A program made the translations under genes and the position numbers. Shown piece after piece: positions 39,006-49,363 of a DNA stretch of 64,000 nt (position 1 is the stretch's first letter; each line of letters starts with the position of its first letter). The notes beneath the pieces are model-generated. The model was not told the origin of the DNA, made no database searches, and saw nothing but the letters and a program-made list of their open reading frames with translations. The stretch is from assembly GCA_963724945.1 (NCBI GenBank), contig CAVRWL010000004.1, positions 1-64,000 of the forward strand, written 5' to 3'. The DNA comes from Hyphomicrobium_A sp963724945. Lineage in GTDB: Bacteria > Pseudomonadota > Alphaproteobacteria > Rhizobiales > Hyphomicrobiaceae.

Positions 39006-40812
39006 TCAGTCTCCTCCTGCGCCCATCAAGTCGCGCCGCCAATGCCCGAACCACACGGGCTCTTTCTTGTCCGCGGCTGCAGCCTTGGGCGGCGCAATGA
39101 CGGGACGCTCAGGCGCGTCCTCCCCCTTCATCTCCCAGCCGTAGTCGCGGGCGAGATGGATCATCGCGCGCTCGGCGAGCGCCGTGATGGTCAACAGCGG
39201 GTGGATGCCGAGCGGGCACGGGATGACGGCGCCATCGCAGACGTAGAGGCCGGCATGCACGGCGCCTGCGTCGCGATCCTCGCTCGTGTCGAACACCTGC
39301 CCCTTGTGATTGACGACCCCCATCGTGCGGTCGGCGCCCATGGTGCACCCGCCGAGCGGGTGCACGGTCATGAGGTTGCCGCCGAAGATGCGCTCCGTCG
39401 CCGGATTGCGCATGTAGGTGCCGCCCGTCGCCGCCGCCGCGGCCATGAGCACGCTCTCGATGCGTTGGAACACACGCTGGCGCGGACCGTTGGACCATTC
39501 GATGGCTATGCGATCGTCTTGCAGCCGCATCAGGCCGTTGCCGGCATCGTGGCCGACCGCGAGGAACGTCTGCGTGTTGTGGACGGCGCCGTCGTAAGCG
39601 CCCTTGATCAGACTTTCGGTCGCGCGACCCAAAGCGTCGAGACCGTCGGAAAGCGATCGAGCCTCGCTCTCGCCGAACAGCGCGGCGCCAGGTGCCAAGA
39701 GCGCCGGCAGTAGCGGCGCGAAGGCGCTCGGCAACGCGCACTCGACGATCGCCAGGCCGTTCGCGCACATCGGGGTCGTCGCGCAGATCGATGAGGCCGT
39801 TGACGGCCTGCCCCACCGGCGGCACGTGCACCTTCGCCGGGTAGCCGACGCCGACACCATTGACGGGGACGTCGTTGTTGTAGGCGAGCGCGATTGCGTC
39901 GCCGTTGCTGGTGAAGCGGGCCCCGAGCCATTCCGAGAGCTTGAGGCCTTTCGCCTGCGAGCGCAGCAGGATCTCGGTGGAGCCGAGCGTGCCCGCCCCG
40001 AGCACGACGATGTCGGCTTTGATCTCGTCCCTGAAGGAGCGGTGCCGGCTACCATCGCCGCCGCGTATCCAGACGCGCCACGCGCCGTCCGCCTCCTTGG
40101 CAAGCGCGTAGACGCACGTCTCGGTGAAGATCTCCGCGCCGAAGCTCTCCGCGTCCGCGAGGTAGGTCGAGGCGACCGTGGTCTTGGCGCCGACGTTGCA
40201 GCCGCCGCAGCAGTCCCCACACTGCGTGCAGCCCTCCTGGTAGACGCCGGCGGCGTTGGGAGCCGGACGCTTGGGCGACATGCAAAGGCACCGGCGAAAC
40301 ACTGCGCCCCAAGGCCGACGCGGCGAGGCGGAGCGCGCGCACTTTTTCAAACGAAGATGTGTCGGCGCACGGCTCAGGGCGCAGCATGTGGCGCGCGCGC
40401 ACGAAGCCCTCGGCCAGCAGCCGGTCGCGGCGCACCTGCCGGCGGCCAGGCGCGATCATCGAACACGCGCGCATCGGGCGACAGGCAGACGTTGGCGTTG
40501 ATGAGGGACGTGCCGCCGAGACCGCAGGCCATCATGACATTGACGTCTTCGCCGAGACGCACGTCGAACAACGCGGTGCGCTGAGCCCATGCGCACGTGC
40601 GCGCCGCTCACCTGCACCTCCTTCGCCGCGGCGGTCGCGCGATCGGGGAATTCGCCGGGGAGGAACTCGCGACCGCGCTCGAGCACGGCGACGCGCTTGC
40701 CGCAACGGGCGAGCCGCGCGGCGGCGACCCCGCCGCCATAGCCCGAGCCGACCACGACGACGTCGTAATCCGCTTTGAGCTCGGAAGCTGGCTTCGATAG
40801 CCGCGCCTGCAT
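39006..40812 (-). CDS. Second GMC oxidoreductase, at least four frameshifts
   Basis: Starts MQARLSKPASELKADYDVVVVGSGYGGG. The family blocks appear in successive frames: GEDVNVMMACGLGGTSLINANV, then the cysteine cluster CTQCGDCCGGCNVGAK, GSTEILLRSQ, and HPLGGCTMGADRTM near the C-terminus. Breaks lie near 40590, 40455, 40310 and 39770. The corrected protein is about 600 aa and is a close paralogue of the GMC half of the next gene (about half of landmark positions identical). The stop is at 39006-39008, 4 bases before the fusion gene. Start follows GGAGGGAG. It may be a real pseudogene, but the same error pattern occurs in fdsA. Confidence 0.8.
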
Positions 40813-40819
40813 GATTCCC

Positions 40820-42784
40820 TCAAGCTCCCTCCGGACGGGCTTTCGCGACGTTTGATGTCCCCAACGCGTATCTCGATCGGGCCCTCGATGAGGATCGGCC
40901 GCAAGGGCCGCAGCGGCACGATGGCCGGGCCCGCGGAGACTTCATCGCCGCCGCGCTGCTTGGCGCGGCGCCACGCCCAGCGCCGCGGCGTCCGGCGCAG
41001 CCCTACGGGAAAGATCGTCAGCTTGTTCGGCTCGATCTTGAGGCGAAGAAAATTCTTGTAGTCGGGAATGCCCATCGACGCGAATGCCTGATCGCAGTGC
41101 AGCCCGATGAGACAAGCAGATCGTCAGGTAGGCGCCCCAGACGAAGCCCGCGGCGATACCGCCGAGGAAGATCAGCTCGAGCGGAAAGACCACGATGGCG
41201 CGGATGAGACCTTTCACCGTGCCCGGGGTGTCGATCTGCATCTGCTGCAGCGTCGTCACCGCGCGCGGCCACAGCCAGTCGACGCTCACCCTCGAGGTCC
41301 ACGATATGAAGGCGTAGAGCGCGAGCATCATCGCAATGTGCGCGAGCCCAGTGCAGGCAGGCGAGCGCCACGCGCACCCGGTTGCCGTAGGCGGGGTCCG
41401 CATAGATGAACAGCACGACCCACAGGCCCAAGCACAACAACCCCAGCATGACGTTGTTCGCCGCAGCCAACGGGGCAATGATGAAGATGTGCGGGAACCA
41501 GTGGAAATCGGGGTCCTTGTTCAGGATGTCGCCCACCTCCTGGAAGCGCCAGTTGCTCCCCTCGAGCCGCGTCGTGGCGAAGAACCAGGTGATCAGCCAG
41601 TAGAAGAAGCCCAAAGCGACGGCAAAACCGTAGTTCTTGAAGGGAAACGCGAGCGTCCAAAGGCTCAAGCGGCGGCTCGTCATGCGCGAGGGCCAGCACG
41701 ACGGCTTGTCCGTGCTCTTGCCGTTCTTGATCTTGCAGCGAAGCGTGAGATCGATGTCCTGCCCAAGCCACGTGAACTTGCGCACGCTTTTCAAATAGTG
41801 CGTGGGCGAGAAGTAGGCGCCGCCGCCGCCCGCGGTGAAGAAGCTTGTGCCGCCGCCACCGTCTTTCGCGACAAAGCGGCTGTAATGATGCAGGTCGCCG
41901 GAGAGAACGGCACAGATGCGCGCGCCAGCGTCATCGGCAATCTTGGTGATCTGGCTGAGGTTGTCCTCGCCCTGCTGCGTGTCGCCTTTGTCGTAGTTCC
42001 ACGTGGGCTCAGGCGTGCACAAGATCAGCTTGGGGGCTTCGGTCGGGTGCTGCTTCATCGCCTCGGCGACGCCCTCGAAGTAGAGCACCTGGCCGGCGTC
42101 GAGGTATTGCGCGAGCTGGATGTCGGCGCCCCAGATCCACCAGTTGTGCGGCAGCCGTATCGCGAAGTAGCTGCGGTGCTGCGGGCACAGCCAGCCGCCG
42201 ATGTGGTTCTGGGTGTCGTGCCCGAAGCGGGCCTTGCAGAACATGTAGTCGAAGGAGCTGAGACCGTCGTACCAGTCATGGTTGCCGGGCAGCACGAACA
42301 AGAGCCGGCGCCAGTTGCCGTCGGAGGCCGCAGGCAGCGCCGTCTTGTAAGGGAATTCAAATCGCTCGCGGTAGGCCTTGCGCGTCGGGTAGGGATAGAC
42401 CTGGTCGCCGCCCATGACGAGCAGCTTGGCGGCGGGAAGCTTGCCGACCCCGTCGATCTCGACCGACGGCGCACTGATCAGCGAGGCCATCGCGAAGGTG
42501 GAATCGAAGCCGTCGCCCAGGTCGGCGACATAGTCGACCCAAACCGTATTGCCGTCGCCGAGCTGGGGTAGGTCGGAGTAATTGTAGCGTCCGACGACGG
42601 TCTTCATCACCTCGGGCGTAAAGCCGTCGATCGTCGCCTGCATGATGCGCTGGTCGGCATATTGGCCGAAGAGCTCGGAGACGACGGAGCGCCAGCCCGT
42701 AGAGACGAGATGGCCCGGGCTGTACCAGCGGACCATGCGCGGCAGCGCATTGATGTCGACGGGCTCCCCCCGGCCTGAGGCCAT
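40820..42784 (-). CDS. Metallophosphoesterase with C-terminal membrane helices, frameshifted
   Basis: About 650 aa reconstructed. Calcineurin-type motifs: LLVMGGDQVYPYP, VLPGNHDWYDG, SGDLHHYSRF. The N-terminus has VDINALPRMVRWYSPGHLVSTGW. The C-terminal third holds four or more membrane helices (NYGFAVALGFFYWLITWFFAT, NNVMLGLLCLGLWVVLF, ALYAFISWTSR, GIAAGFVWGAYLTICL). Frame breaks lie near 41350 and 41110 and probably near the 3' end, so the stop (TGA at 40820-40822) is an estimate. Start at 42784 is 8 bases after GGGGGAG. First gene of the operon with the two GMC genes; the function is unknown. Confidence 0.78.
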
Positions 42785-43111
42785 GTGCCGAACTCCCCCC
42801 ATGCGACTGAAATAACGACGTTTCTTGGCGGCCGGAGTCCCGCAGTCCGTCCTCGCCCGAGTTTAGGTTGGTGCGCCAACGATGTCCAGGATGGCACCCA
42901 GGGATGCCCGGCAGCTGTTGCAGCCGGCCGATCGGCGGCAACCATTGGGCCGCAATGGCGGGATGGAGGCGCGCCCCACCCGGTTGACGCCGGTCATAGG
43001 CCGGCCGGCGGCGCCGCCCTAGGATGCTTCTCAACCAGGGCTTAACCCGCATCCGCTTGGCTTGCCTTACCCGACCAGTTGGCCCTGCAGCAGCACTCAA
43101 GGGGAACGACG
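42785..43111. other. Gene-free interval between divergent genes
   Basis: 327 bases between the metallophosphoesterase and the 78-residue protein genes. No tRNA, terminator or clear promoter boxes seen; it should hold both promoters. Confidence 0.5.
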
Positions 43112-43349
43112 ATGGCAGACATGCAGAAGTACACCGAAGACCTGAAGCGCATGCGCGACGAGATCAAGCTCAAGATCCATCTGGGCTCGAAGGAGGCTCA
43201 GGAGGAATGGGCGGATCTGGAGAAGCGCTGGAAGGCCTTTCGCGAGAAGGCCGAGCTCAACCGCACTGCCGGCGAGATCGGGTCAACCGTCAAGCAGCTC
43301 GGCTCCGACCTGAAGAGCCGCCTACGAGCGCATCCGCAAGGCGATGTGA
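43112..43349 (+). CDS. Short coiled-coil protein, one frameshift near its end
   Basis: MADMQKYTEDLKRMRDEIKLKIHLGSKEAQEEWADLEKRW: a highly charged helix with heptad spacing, length about 78 aa. Near 43319 one extra C (AGCCGCC) shifts the end; removing it gives KSAYERIRKAM and TGA at 43347, the family-like ending. RBS AAGGGGAA lies upstream. Conserved hypothetical protein of Hyphomicrobiales; role unknown. Confidence 0.75.
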
Positions 43350-43414
43350 GGGCTGCGCTCCCGCGCTGAGATTTGGCGCCGCGCGAGCGCCGTTCCGATG
43401 ACGCTGCATTGGCC

Positions 43415-43747
43415 TCAGGAAGAGGAGCGCTTTGGCGGCGTCTGCGACCAATGGCGGCCGATGTCCCTGAAGAACTTGTACCAATACCAGATGAGGAAGA
43501 TCGGCACGCCGATGTCGTAGACCGCATCAAGGCCGGGGATCGGCTCGACAGGAATTGCCAACGCTCCTGCCGCCGCCGTCGCGCCGACGCGATAGCTCAG
43601 CGCCGTCAAAACGCGCTTCAGAGGGTTTGTCGGCGGCAGCAGCGACACGATAACAATAAGAGCGATGAGCAGCACGACCATCACGCCCACGAAAATGAGA
43701 AGGTCGCGCACGATGCCTTCGATCGCAGTTAGCGAGTCAGCGCTCAT
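43415..43747 (-). CDS. Two-helix membrane protein, 110 aa
   Basis: MSADSLTAIEGIVRDLLIFVG start; hydrophobic helices at about residues 15-37 and 55-70, plus a C-terminal YDIGVPIFLIWYWYKFF aromatic segment. The ATG follows GGAGAAATCTCCC, itself a small inverted repeat. The longer frame from 44167 lacks a signal and is rejected. Unknown function. Confidence 0.65.
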   Translation of the reverse strand: MSADSLTAIEGIVRDLLIFVGVMVVLLIALIVIVSLLPPTNPLKRVLTALSYRVGATAAAGALAIPVEPIPGLDAVYDIGVPIFLIWYWYKFFRDIGRHWSQTPPKRSSS

Positions 43748-43910
43748 GGGAGATTTCTCCGGCCTCGGTCGCGGACGTCTCAGCGGCACCCACGCTGAGC
43801 GTGCAAGCCGCATTATAGGCGCCATCGACACAGGCGGCGCGATTATTGGAGACTGGGCCGCGAGCAGCCGAGAGAGGTCTCGCTCTCTGCCGCAGCAAGT
43901 GGCGACGGGA

Positions 43911-44192
43911 TCAACGGCCAGTGCAGGCCTGGTACCGGTCCCACCAAACCTGAGCGCCCGTTGCGAGCGCATAGCTGCGAATGCACCCACAATCGCCGTA
44001 GCCGCAGACATTGGCCCTGTAATAGCGAATGTGCGGCCGATAGTACCTTCTGGCGTAGAGGCGAGGCTGCACCACCCAGCCCCTTTGGCACCCGCGCGCG
44101 CGCGAGCACGCGCTGGCTGGATCTGCCAGTGCCGCGAGAGCTCCCGCGCAGGCGACCGCCGCGACAAGAGCAGCCAAGCTCGGCTTCGTCAT
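43911..44192 (-). CDS. Small secreted Cys/Tyr-rich protein
   Basis: 93 aa; the ATG follows GGAGGCTTTC. Signal peptide of about 28 residues ending DPASA. The mature peptide has six Cys (CSRARGC, CGYGDCGC, C near the end) and many Tyr and Arg, a pattern suggestive of disulfide-stabilised periplasmic proteins. No family recognised. Confidence 0.62.
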   Translation of the reverse strand: MTKPSLAALVAAVACAGALAALADPASACSRARGCQRGWVVQPRLYARRYYRPHIRYYRANVCGYGDCGCIRSYALATGAQVWWDRYQACTGR

Positions 44193-44388
44193 GAAAGCCT
44201 CCTGATCCACCGCCGCCTCGTTGGCGCAAATGCGTCTTCGTGAGAAGAGGCCAAGCGAGGGTGCGGCATGCGGCCGTCCGCGTAATGGCGACCGCCGGCG
44301 CTCCTATACTCAGTGCGATCACCTTTACGCTGGCTTAACAACGACTTGCAGATGCGGTCGTGCCGTACGCTACCAGCGACCGAGCCCG

Positions 44389-44926
44389 TCAGCGGAGACG
44401 GCTCCAAACAAACTTGCCGTGCTTCCAGTACAGTATGAAATCGCAGCTACCGCCATCCGGATCTGGACAGCGATCCTGCAGCTTGCGACTGACCGATAAC
44501 GCGAGGAGCCGGAAATACCCTTTCTCCGATGCGCTCAGAAACCAGTCGGGATCAGCCACCTCATCCAAGACCTTTTCCCACCGATGCGCCCCGACCTGCT
44601 TGAATACCCTCAGCTCGCAGCCTGCGGTGTTGCACGCGCCAAAACTCTTCATCTGGCCGCTGCACGCTCTCCAGCTATCGAGAAGAATGTCCTTTGAGCC
44701 GTCGCGATCGAGATCGATGATCGTCACGCCGGCCTTAGGATCTTCTGTCGGCTGGCTCCCCTGCTCCCGACACTCGCTCCGTACCTGAGCCAGAATTCTT
44801 GCTAACCTGGGCAGGATATTCGGAGGCCTCAAGATCTAGGTACGAGTAAGCCGACGCGCCAAAGGGATAAAAAGCGGCCGCGCACGCGACCGCCGCGATC
44901 ATGAAGTTCCGCGCAATCGATCCCAT
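44389..44926 (-). CDS. Secreted protein with EF-hand-like motif, one frameshift
   Basis: The first frame gives a signal peptide (MIAAVACAAAFYPFGASAYS) and a short mature start; the second frame carries LARILAQVRSECREQGSQ, then VTIIDLDRDGSKDILLD, which resembles a DxDxDG calcium-binding loop, and several Cys (CSG, CNTAGC, CPDPDGGSC). The two overlap and join near 44805-44815 by a one-base indel. About 175 aa when joined. Exported; function unknown. Break could be sequence error. Confidence 0.58.
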
Positions 44927-45103
44927 CCCATATGCTCCCTAAACTTCGTCACGCCCGAGGGATTCGGTACGCCACGCACCGCCGCCCATTCCACCGCGCT
45001 TTCCGCTTCTTCGTAAGCCTGCCGAGCTCGCGGCCGATCGAGGCCGAATGCGAGTGGGAGCGCAGAGTGGGAATGGAACGACTGCGTAACACACTGAAGT
45101 AGT

Positions 45104-45178
45104 TGGCTGGGGCGGGAGGACTCGAACCTCCGAATGGCGGAATCAAAATCCGCTGCCTTACCACTTGGCTACGCCCCA
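45104..45178 (-). tRNA. tRNA-Gln (anticodon TTG)
   Basis: Minus-strand cloverleaf of 75 bases: acceptor TGGGGCG against CGCCCCA, anticodon loop with TTTTGAT (TTG), T arm GGAGG TTCGAGT CCTCC, encoded CCA at 45104-45106. No integrase is next to it. Confidence 0.96.
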
Positions 45179-45363
45179 GTGGGAAAGCGCGTCTCTAACG
45201 TGTTCCCGCGGGGCCCGCAAGGTGGGGCGGGTAGACGGTGGGTGGTGACCTCACGGGAGACCAAATCGCCGTTCCCAAAGCTCCCCATTGGCCCAGGCCG
45301 GCGTTTTGGTGCTCCGGCGGTGGCGGCAAGGTGACCGTCGTCTTCGTCGAAGCCGACGTGCCG

Positions 45364-47136
45364 CTAGCGCGAAGGCTCGAGAACTTTCAGTGCCTCCGCC
45401 AGATCGCGTACCGGTCGCGTCTTGATCTCTTGCAGGTGGAATCGGTCTTCGATCATCTTGATGATTGACGTCGTGTCGAAGTCCTCGTGGGCCACGCCGG
45501 ATTTCGCGAAGGCGCTAGAGACGAGCAGGGTCGGTATGCGGGTGCCGGGGCCCCACGCATCGGCAGCCGCCTTGTCGGAGCCATGCCGACCATGTGGTGG
45601 AGGCGGCACGTGATCCCACGCGCCGCCGAACTCGTCGTACGTGACCACGATCAACGTGTCCTTGCCATCCGGCCCATTCACGATAGCCTTGATCAGATCG
45701 ACGAGATGGCTGCTGCCTTCCAACTCGCTGGTGTAGCCGGGATGCTCGTTCTCCTCGCCGACCGGCTTAATGAAGCTGACCGGCTTGAGCCTGCCCTCGT
45801 GCGCGGCCTTGATGAACTCCGCCTCGTCGAGCAAGTGGGCGGCGCGGGCCGCTGCGTGTGGCTGGGTATCGGCTGCGAAATTCGCGAAGTAGTTGAACGG
45901 CTGGTGGTGATACTGGAAATTCTTGTCCGGACAATGCGGGAAGCCCAGGCCCTGCAGCGGCACGAGCGGACTGTTGGCATCGGCGGGATCGGCATGAGTG
46001 GCTCTGGTGTCGGCATTCGGGTCGCTGCAGGCGGGGCCGCTACCGTTGGTCCAGCCGGGTGCACCGACAATGCCATTGGCATTCGACCAGCCGCCCGAAT
46101 ACCAGGCCCAGTCCACGTGCTCGGCCGTAAGCCGGTCACCGATCGTGGGGTTGGTGAGCAAAGGCAGGCGCTTTGCAGCGGCAGTGCCGGGCTGATACGG
46201 CCAAGAGATCGGCTGGATCGTGTTGACGGCGTAGTCGCCACACACGATGCCCTGCGGGGTCGCGGGCCGCCCCGCGGGCGGATTGCACGCAGCCGTCAGC
46301 GACCTTGGCTTCGCCGCAGCCCCCAGCGGGCTCGCGTAGAGTGGCGTGCTCATCGGCATGCCGTTGGCGTCGACGACTGAGTGAAGATCATTGGCGCCGC
46401 CATCGTTGGCCGCACCGGCGAATACCGGCGCAGCGCCTGCGATCAGCCATTGATGGTTGAGAAAGGATCCGCCGAAGGCTCCCTGAAAGAAGTGATCGGC
46501 TATCACGTAGTTAGGGGCACCATGGCTGTTGAGATACTTGTAGATCGGCAGATTCGTCGTGTCGTAGTAGCCCATCGAGAGGCCGGCCGCGTCGCTGCCA
46601 GTCACGTATCGGTTCTGCTTGCCCCCGTTGATCTGGTACTGCTCGATGTAATAGCGATGCACGAGGTCCCTCGTGCAGCCGCCAGGCAGACCCGTACCCT
46701 TCGCTTTTCCGTTGCCGGTGCGCTCACCCGGCGCAGGGCAGGTCGCGTCGCGCGAGGAGATGTAGGCGTCGATCTTGAAGGGCTTGTTGTCGAACGCACT
46801 CTCAAAGGGAGTTGCACCTGTGTTGTCCGTGCAGGTGGTCGCTAGCGGTGGCGCGGACGTGAGATTCACATCGTCCTGCAGCAGGCAGGTGTACGGCGTG
46901 GTCCCGTCCTGGCGGACCTGTGGCGAATGCGCGGCGGCCGTCTCGGCATTGGCGAAGCCGTCGACCGGCTCCCCATCTACCTTGCCCCACAGGCCGAAGA
47001 GATTATCGAAGCTGTGGTTCTCCTGGTAGATGACGACGATGTGCTTGAAGTCGTCCAGACCAGCAGCATCGGCGAATGATGACGGCACCGCCGCACCGAT
47101 GATCGCCGCAAGTGCGCACACGCCTTGAAACCGCAT
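45364..47136 (-). CDS. Phosphoesterase family protein (phospholipase C / acid phosphatase type)
   Basis: 590 aa; the ATG follows TGGAGG by about 6 bases. Signal peptide (about residues 1-25), then PF04185: HIVVIYQENHSFDNLFGLWG near residue 35 with the metal/nucleophile region, repeated Cys-containing loops, and LIVVTYDEFGGAWDHVPPP near residue 510. Family members cleave phosphate esters of phospholipids or are acid phosphatases, exported to the periplasm or outside. Substrate unassigned. Intact frame. Confidence 0.9.
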   Translation of the reverse strand: MRFQGVCALAAIIGAAVPSSFADAAGLDDFKHIVVIYQENHSFDNLFGLWGKVDGEPVDGFANAETAAAHSPQVRQDGTTPYTCLLQDDVNLTSAPPLATTCTDNTGATPFESAFDNKPFKIDAYISSRDATCPAPGERTGNGKAKGTGLPGGCTRDLVHRYYIEQYQINGGKQNRYVTGSDAAGLSMGYYDTTNLPIYKYLNSHGAPNYVIADHFFQGAFGGSFLNHQWLIAGAAPVFAGAANDGGANDLHSVVDANGMPMSTPLYASPLGAAAKPRSLTAACNPPAGRPATPQGIVCGDYAVNTIQPISWPYQPGTAAAKRLPLLTNPTIGDRLTAEHVDWAWYSGGWSNANGIVGAPGWTNGSGPACSDPNADTRATHADPADANSPLVPLQGLGFPHCPDKNFQYHHQPFNYFANFAADTQPHAAARAAHLLDEAEFIKAAHEGRLKPVSFIKPVGEENEHPGYTSELEGSSHLVDLIKAIVNGPDGKDTLIVVTYDEFGGAWDHVPPPPHGRHGSDKAAADAWGPGTRIPTLLVSSAFAKSGVAHEDFDTTSIIKMIEDRFHLQEIKTRPVRDLAEALKVLEPSR

Positions 47137-47461
47137 TCGAGCCTCCACATGACAAGTGCGTGCACGATTTAACGGCGCTGTGCGACGCTCTTACGTCGTA
47201 GGATGCTCGCAGCGGTTGTAATTCGACTGTCATCAGTCATCGGCACGACTTGATCGTAGCCGCCACGCTATATCCGATTGCATACAACGATGTCGGAGTT
47301 GCGACAATCGACGCCGCCGGCGGCGCGCGGAAACGGCTGTTTTCACGCCGCAAATGGCGTCCGTTCCGGGCCGTGGCCGTCCCGGCATGAGGATTGCTAG
47401 AGCTATTGCCAGGTGCTCTTGATCAGGCGAATGCCCAACACACAAATTCCGGAGAATTGCT
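47137..47461. other. Gene-free stretch upstream of the DUF2478 gene
   Basis: 325 bases between the divergent phosphoesterase and DUF2478 genes; no gene, no strong palindrome, no recognised operator. Confidence 0.5.
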
Positions 47462-48073
47462 ATGCCACGGCAGCTTCTCGACCTCGATCCAAACAAGCTG
47501 GCCGCCGTCCTCTACCGGTCCGAGGACGACGTCGACGCCCTGCTCTATGAGTTCGCAAATGATCGCATGCGCGCCGGTGAGCGCGTCGGCGGCGTCGTGC
47601 AGCAGAACCTCAAGGATGCCGGCGGGCGGCGCGTCGGTATGCAACTCATCGACTTGATGACCAGCGGGGAGATCCCTATGGGGCAGTCGCTCGGCAGCGG
47701 CGCGAGCGGCTGCTCGCTCGACCCTGCGGGTCTCGCCGAGGCGTCGCTCGCCGTGACCCGCGCCATCGAGAGCGAGGTTGCGCTGATCGTCGTCAATAAG
47801 TTCTCCAAGCAGGAGGCGGCGGGCCAGGGACTGCGCAATGAGCTTGCGGATGCGGTCATTGCCGGACTGCCGGTGCTCACGGCGGTGCCCGAGACTTGCT
47901 TGCAAGCCTGGACGGACTTCACCGGCGATCGCGGCACGACGCTCTTCTGCGCGCGCCGCGTGATCGACGCATGGTGGCAAGAGGTGTCGACGCGTGAGGC
48001 TCTTATGCGCAATAGCCAGCCGCCGCGGGCCAAGCTGAATGCGGATCGCTTGGCTTCGACTTGGCGAGCATGA
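47462..48073 (+). CDS. DUF2478 domain protein, molybdenum-linked
   Basis: 203 aa; the ATG follows CGGAGAAT. Blocks: LAAVLYRSEDDVDALLYEFA, VGGVVQQNLKDAGGR, LIDLMTSGEIPMGQSLG, ALIVVNKFSKQEAAGQGLRNE and VPVLTAV-like PVLTAVPETCLQAW, which match the DUF2478 pattern (a nucleotide-binding-like fold, often next to molybdate transport genes). It is followed by a YqeB-type gene, which also concerns molybdenum enzymes. Role inferred from context: handling or maturation of a Mo enzyme. The C-terminus may be affected by an indel near 48060-48140. Confidence 0.75.
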   Translation: MPRQLLDLDPNKLAAVLYRSEDDVDALLYEFANDRMRAGERVGGVVQQNLKDAGGRRVGMQLIDLMTSGEIPMGQSLGSGASGCSLDPAGLAEASLAVTRAIESEVALIVVNKFSKQEAAGQGLRNELADAVIAGLPVLTAVPETCLQAWTDFTGDRGTTLFCARRVIDAWWQEVSTREALMRNSQPPRAKLNADRLASTWRA

Positions 48074-48140
48074 CGTCCGACGACTTGATCACGGTGGGCG
48101 CGCTGTCCCTTGCCTTGAGGCCTGGCGGCTCAAAGACCGC

Positions 48141-49077
48141 ATGGAGGCGGCCTTGAACGACAATATTCCGAAATTGCTGGTCGGGCGGCGTCGCTTGCCG
48201 CTCGCTGTGATCCTCGGCACCAACGAGATCGCGTCGGCCGTCGCCGTGCATCTGCGCAAAGTCGGCTTCGGGGTCGTGCTGTCGCACGATCCGATGCCCC
48301 CGGTCATGCGTCGCGGCATGGCGTTCCATGACGCCCTGTTCGGCGAAGACTCCGATGATCGAGGGGGTTGCCGGATATGGTGTCGACCGCGCGTTCGACG
48401 TGATCGCCGTGATCAACGCTTCTGACCGGATGCGGGTCGCGATCACGCGGCTCGGTCTCTGCGACCTCCTGGCGATCCGCAGCATCACCGTGCTGGTCGA
48501 TGCCCGCATGCGGAAGCACATGGTGACACCAGACCTCAGCCACCTCGCCGGCATCACCGTAGGGCTCGGGCCCGGATTCGAGGTCGGCGGCAACTGCGAT
48601 GTCGCGGTCGAGACGCGTCCGGCGCGCATCGGCCAGGTGGTGCAACAGGGTGCAACAGACGAGGCAGACGGCAAACCGCCTTCGCTCGGCGGCGCGGGCC
48701 GTGAGCGCTTCGTCTACGCGCGCAGCTCCGGGCTATGGCGCACGGCGTTCGACATCGGAGCCCAGGTCCGCGCCGGTGCAGCTCTAGGCTACCTTGCGGA
48801 TCGCGCTGTGATGGCCCCTATAAACGGAACACTGCGCGGCATCGTGCGTGACGCGACCACGGTGCCATCTGGCGTCAAGCTGCTCGAGGTCGACCCGCGC
48901 GGGCAAGCCTGCTGGATCGGCATCGACGAGCGCGGACGCCGGATTGCGCTTGCGGCGATGCGAGCAATTGCGGTGCAGGCAAACCGTTATGAGGGCCGCG
49001 AGGACTTGAAGCAATTGCACTGGAATAGCGCACACCTGAAGGAAAAGGTGGCACGCGTTGGCCGCGACCGGCTGTAG
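48141..49077 (+). CDS. YqeB-type molybdenum hydroxylase accessory protein, frameshifted
   Basis: The first part (PKLLVGRRRLPLAVILGTNE..., then VAVHLRKVGFGVVLSHD) is a Rossmann-like fold; after a break near 48350, the second part has AINASDRMRVAITR-like VINASDRMRVAITRLGL, ITVGLGPGFEVGGNCDVAVET and a C-terminal biotinyl-like barrel (MAPINGTLRGIVRD...). These match the EF2563/YqeB family of selenium-dependent molybdenum hydroxylase accessory proteins. About 312 aa joined. Start at ATG 48141 is uncertain; the gap from the DUF2478 stop is 67 bases. No hydroxylase gene lies in the window. Confidence 0.75.
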
Positions 49078-49363
49078 CAGCCTCGGCTTACGCGGATTTG
49101 TCGCATTGAGCCAGATGTGCTAGGCACTGCGGCGACCAGCGTTTCGCACTCCACCATACGGCGATAAACGAGCCCCCGGGTGTCCAGAAGCCGGGACTCG
49201 CAATTTTACGCGTATCGCATTATCTCCGATCAAACCCACTATGGTTGGAGCCTGCCGCGGGGGACTCGACGGTCCCCATCACGGGCGCTCCCAGCTTGGG
49301 CTCGGACCGCGGTCCCAGTGCCCAATGTGCTCTCTGCTTATCGACCTCGAAAGGAGGCCCCTT

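Noticed and set aside
37493..39100. 535-residue frame opposite the GMC gene
   Set aside because: Antisense shadow, very rich in Ala, Arg and Val, no start signals.
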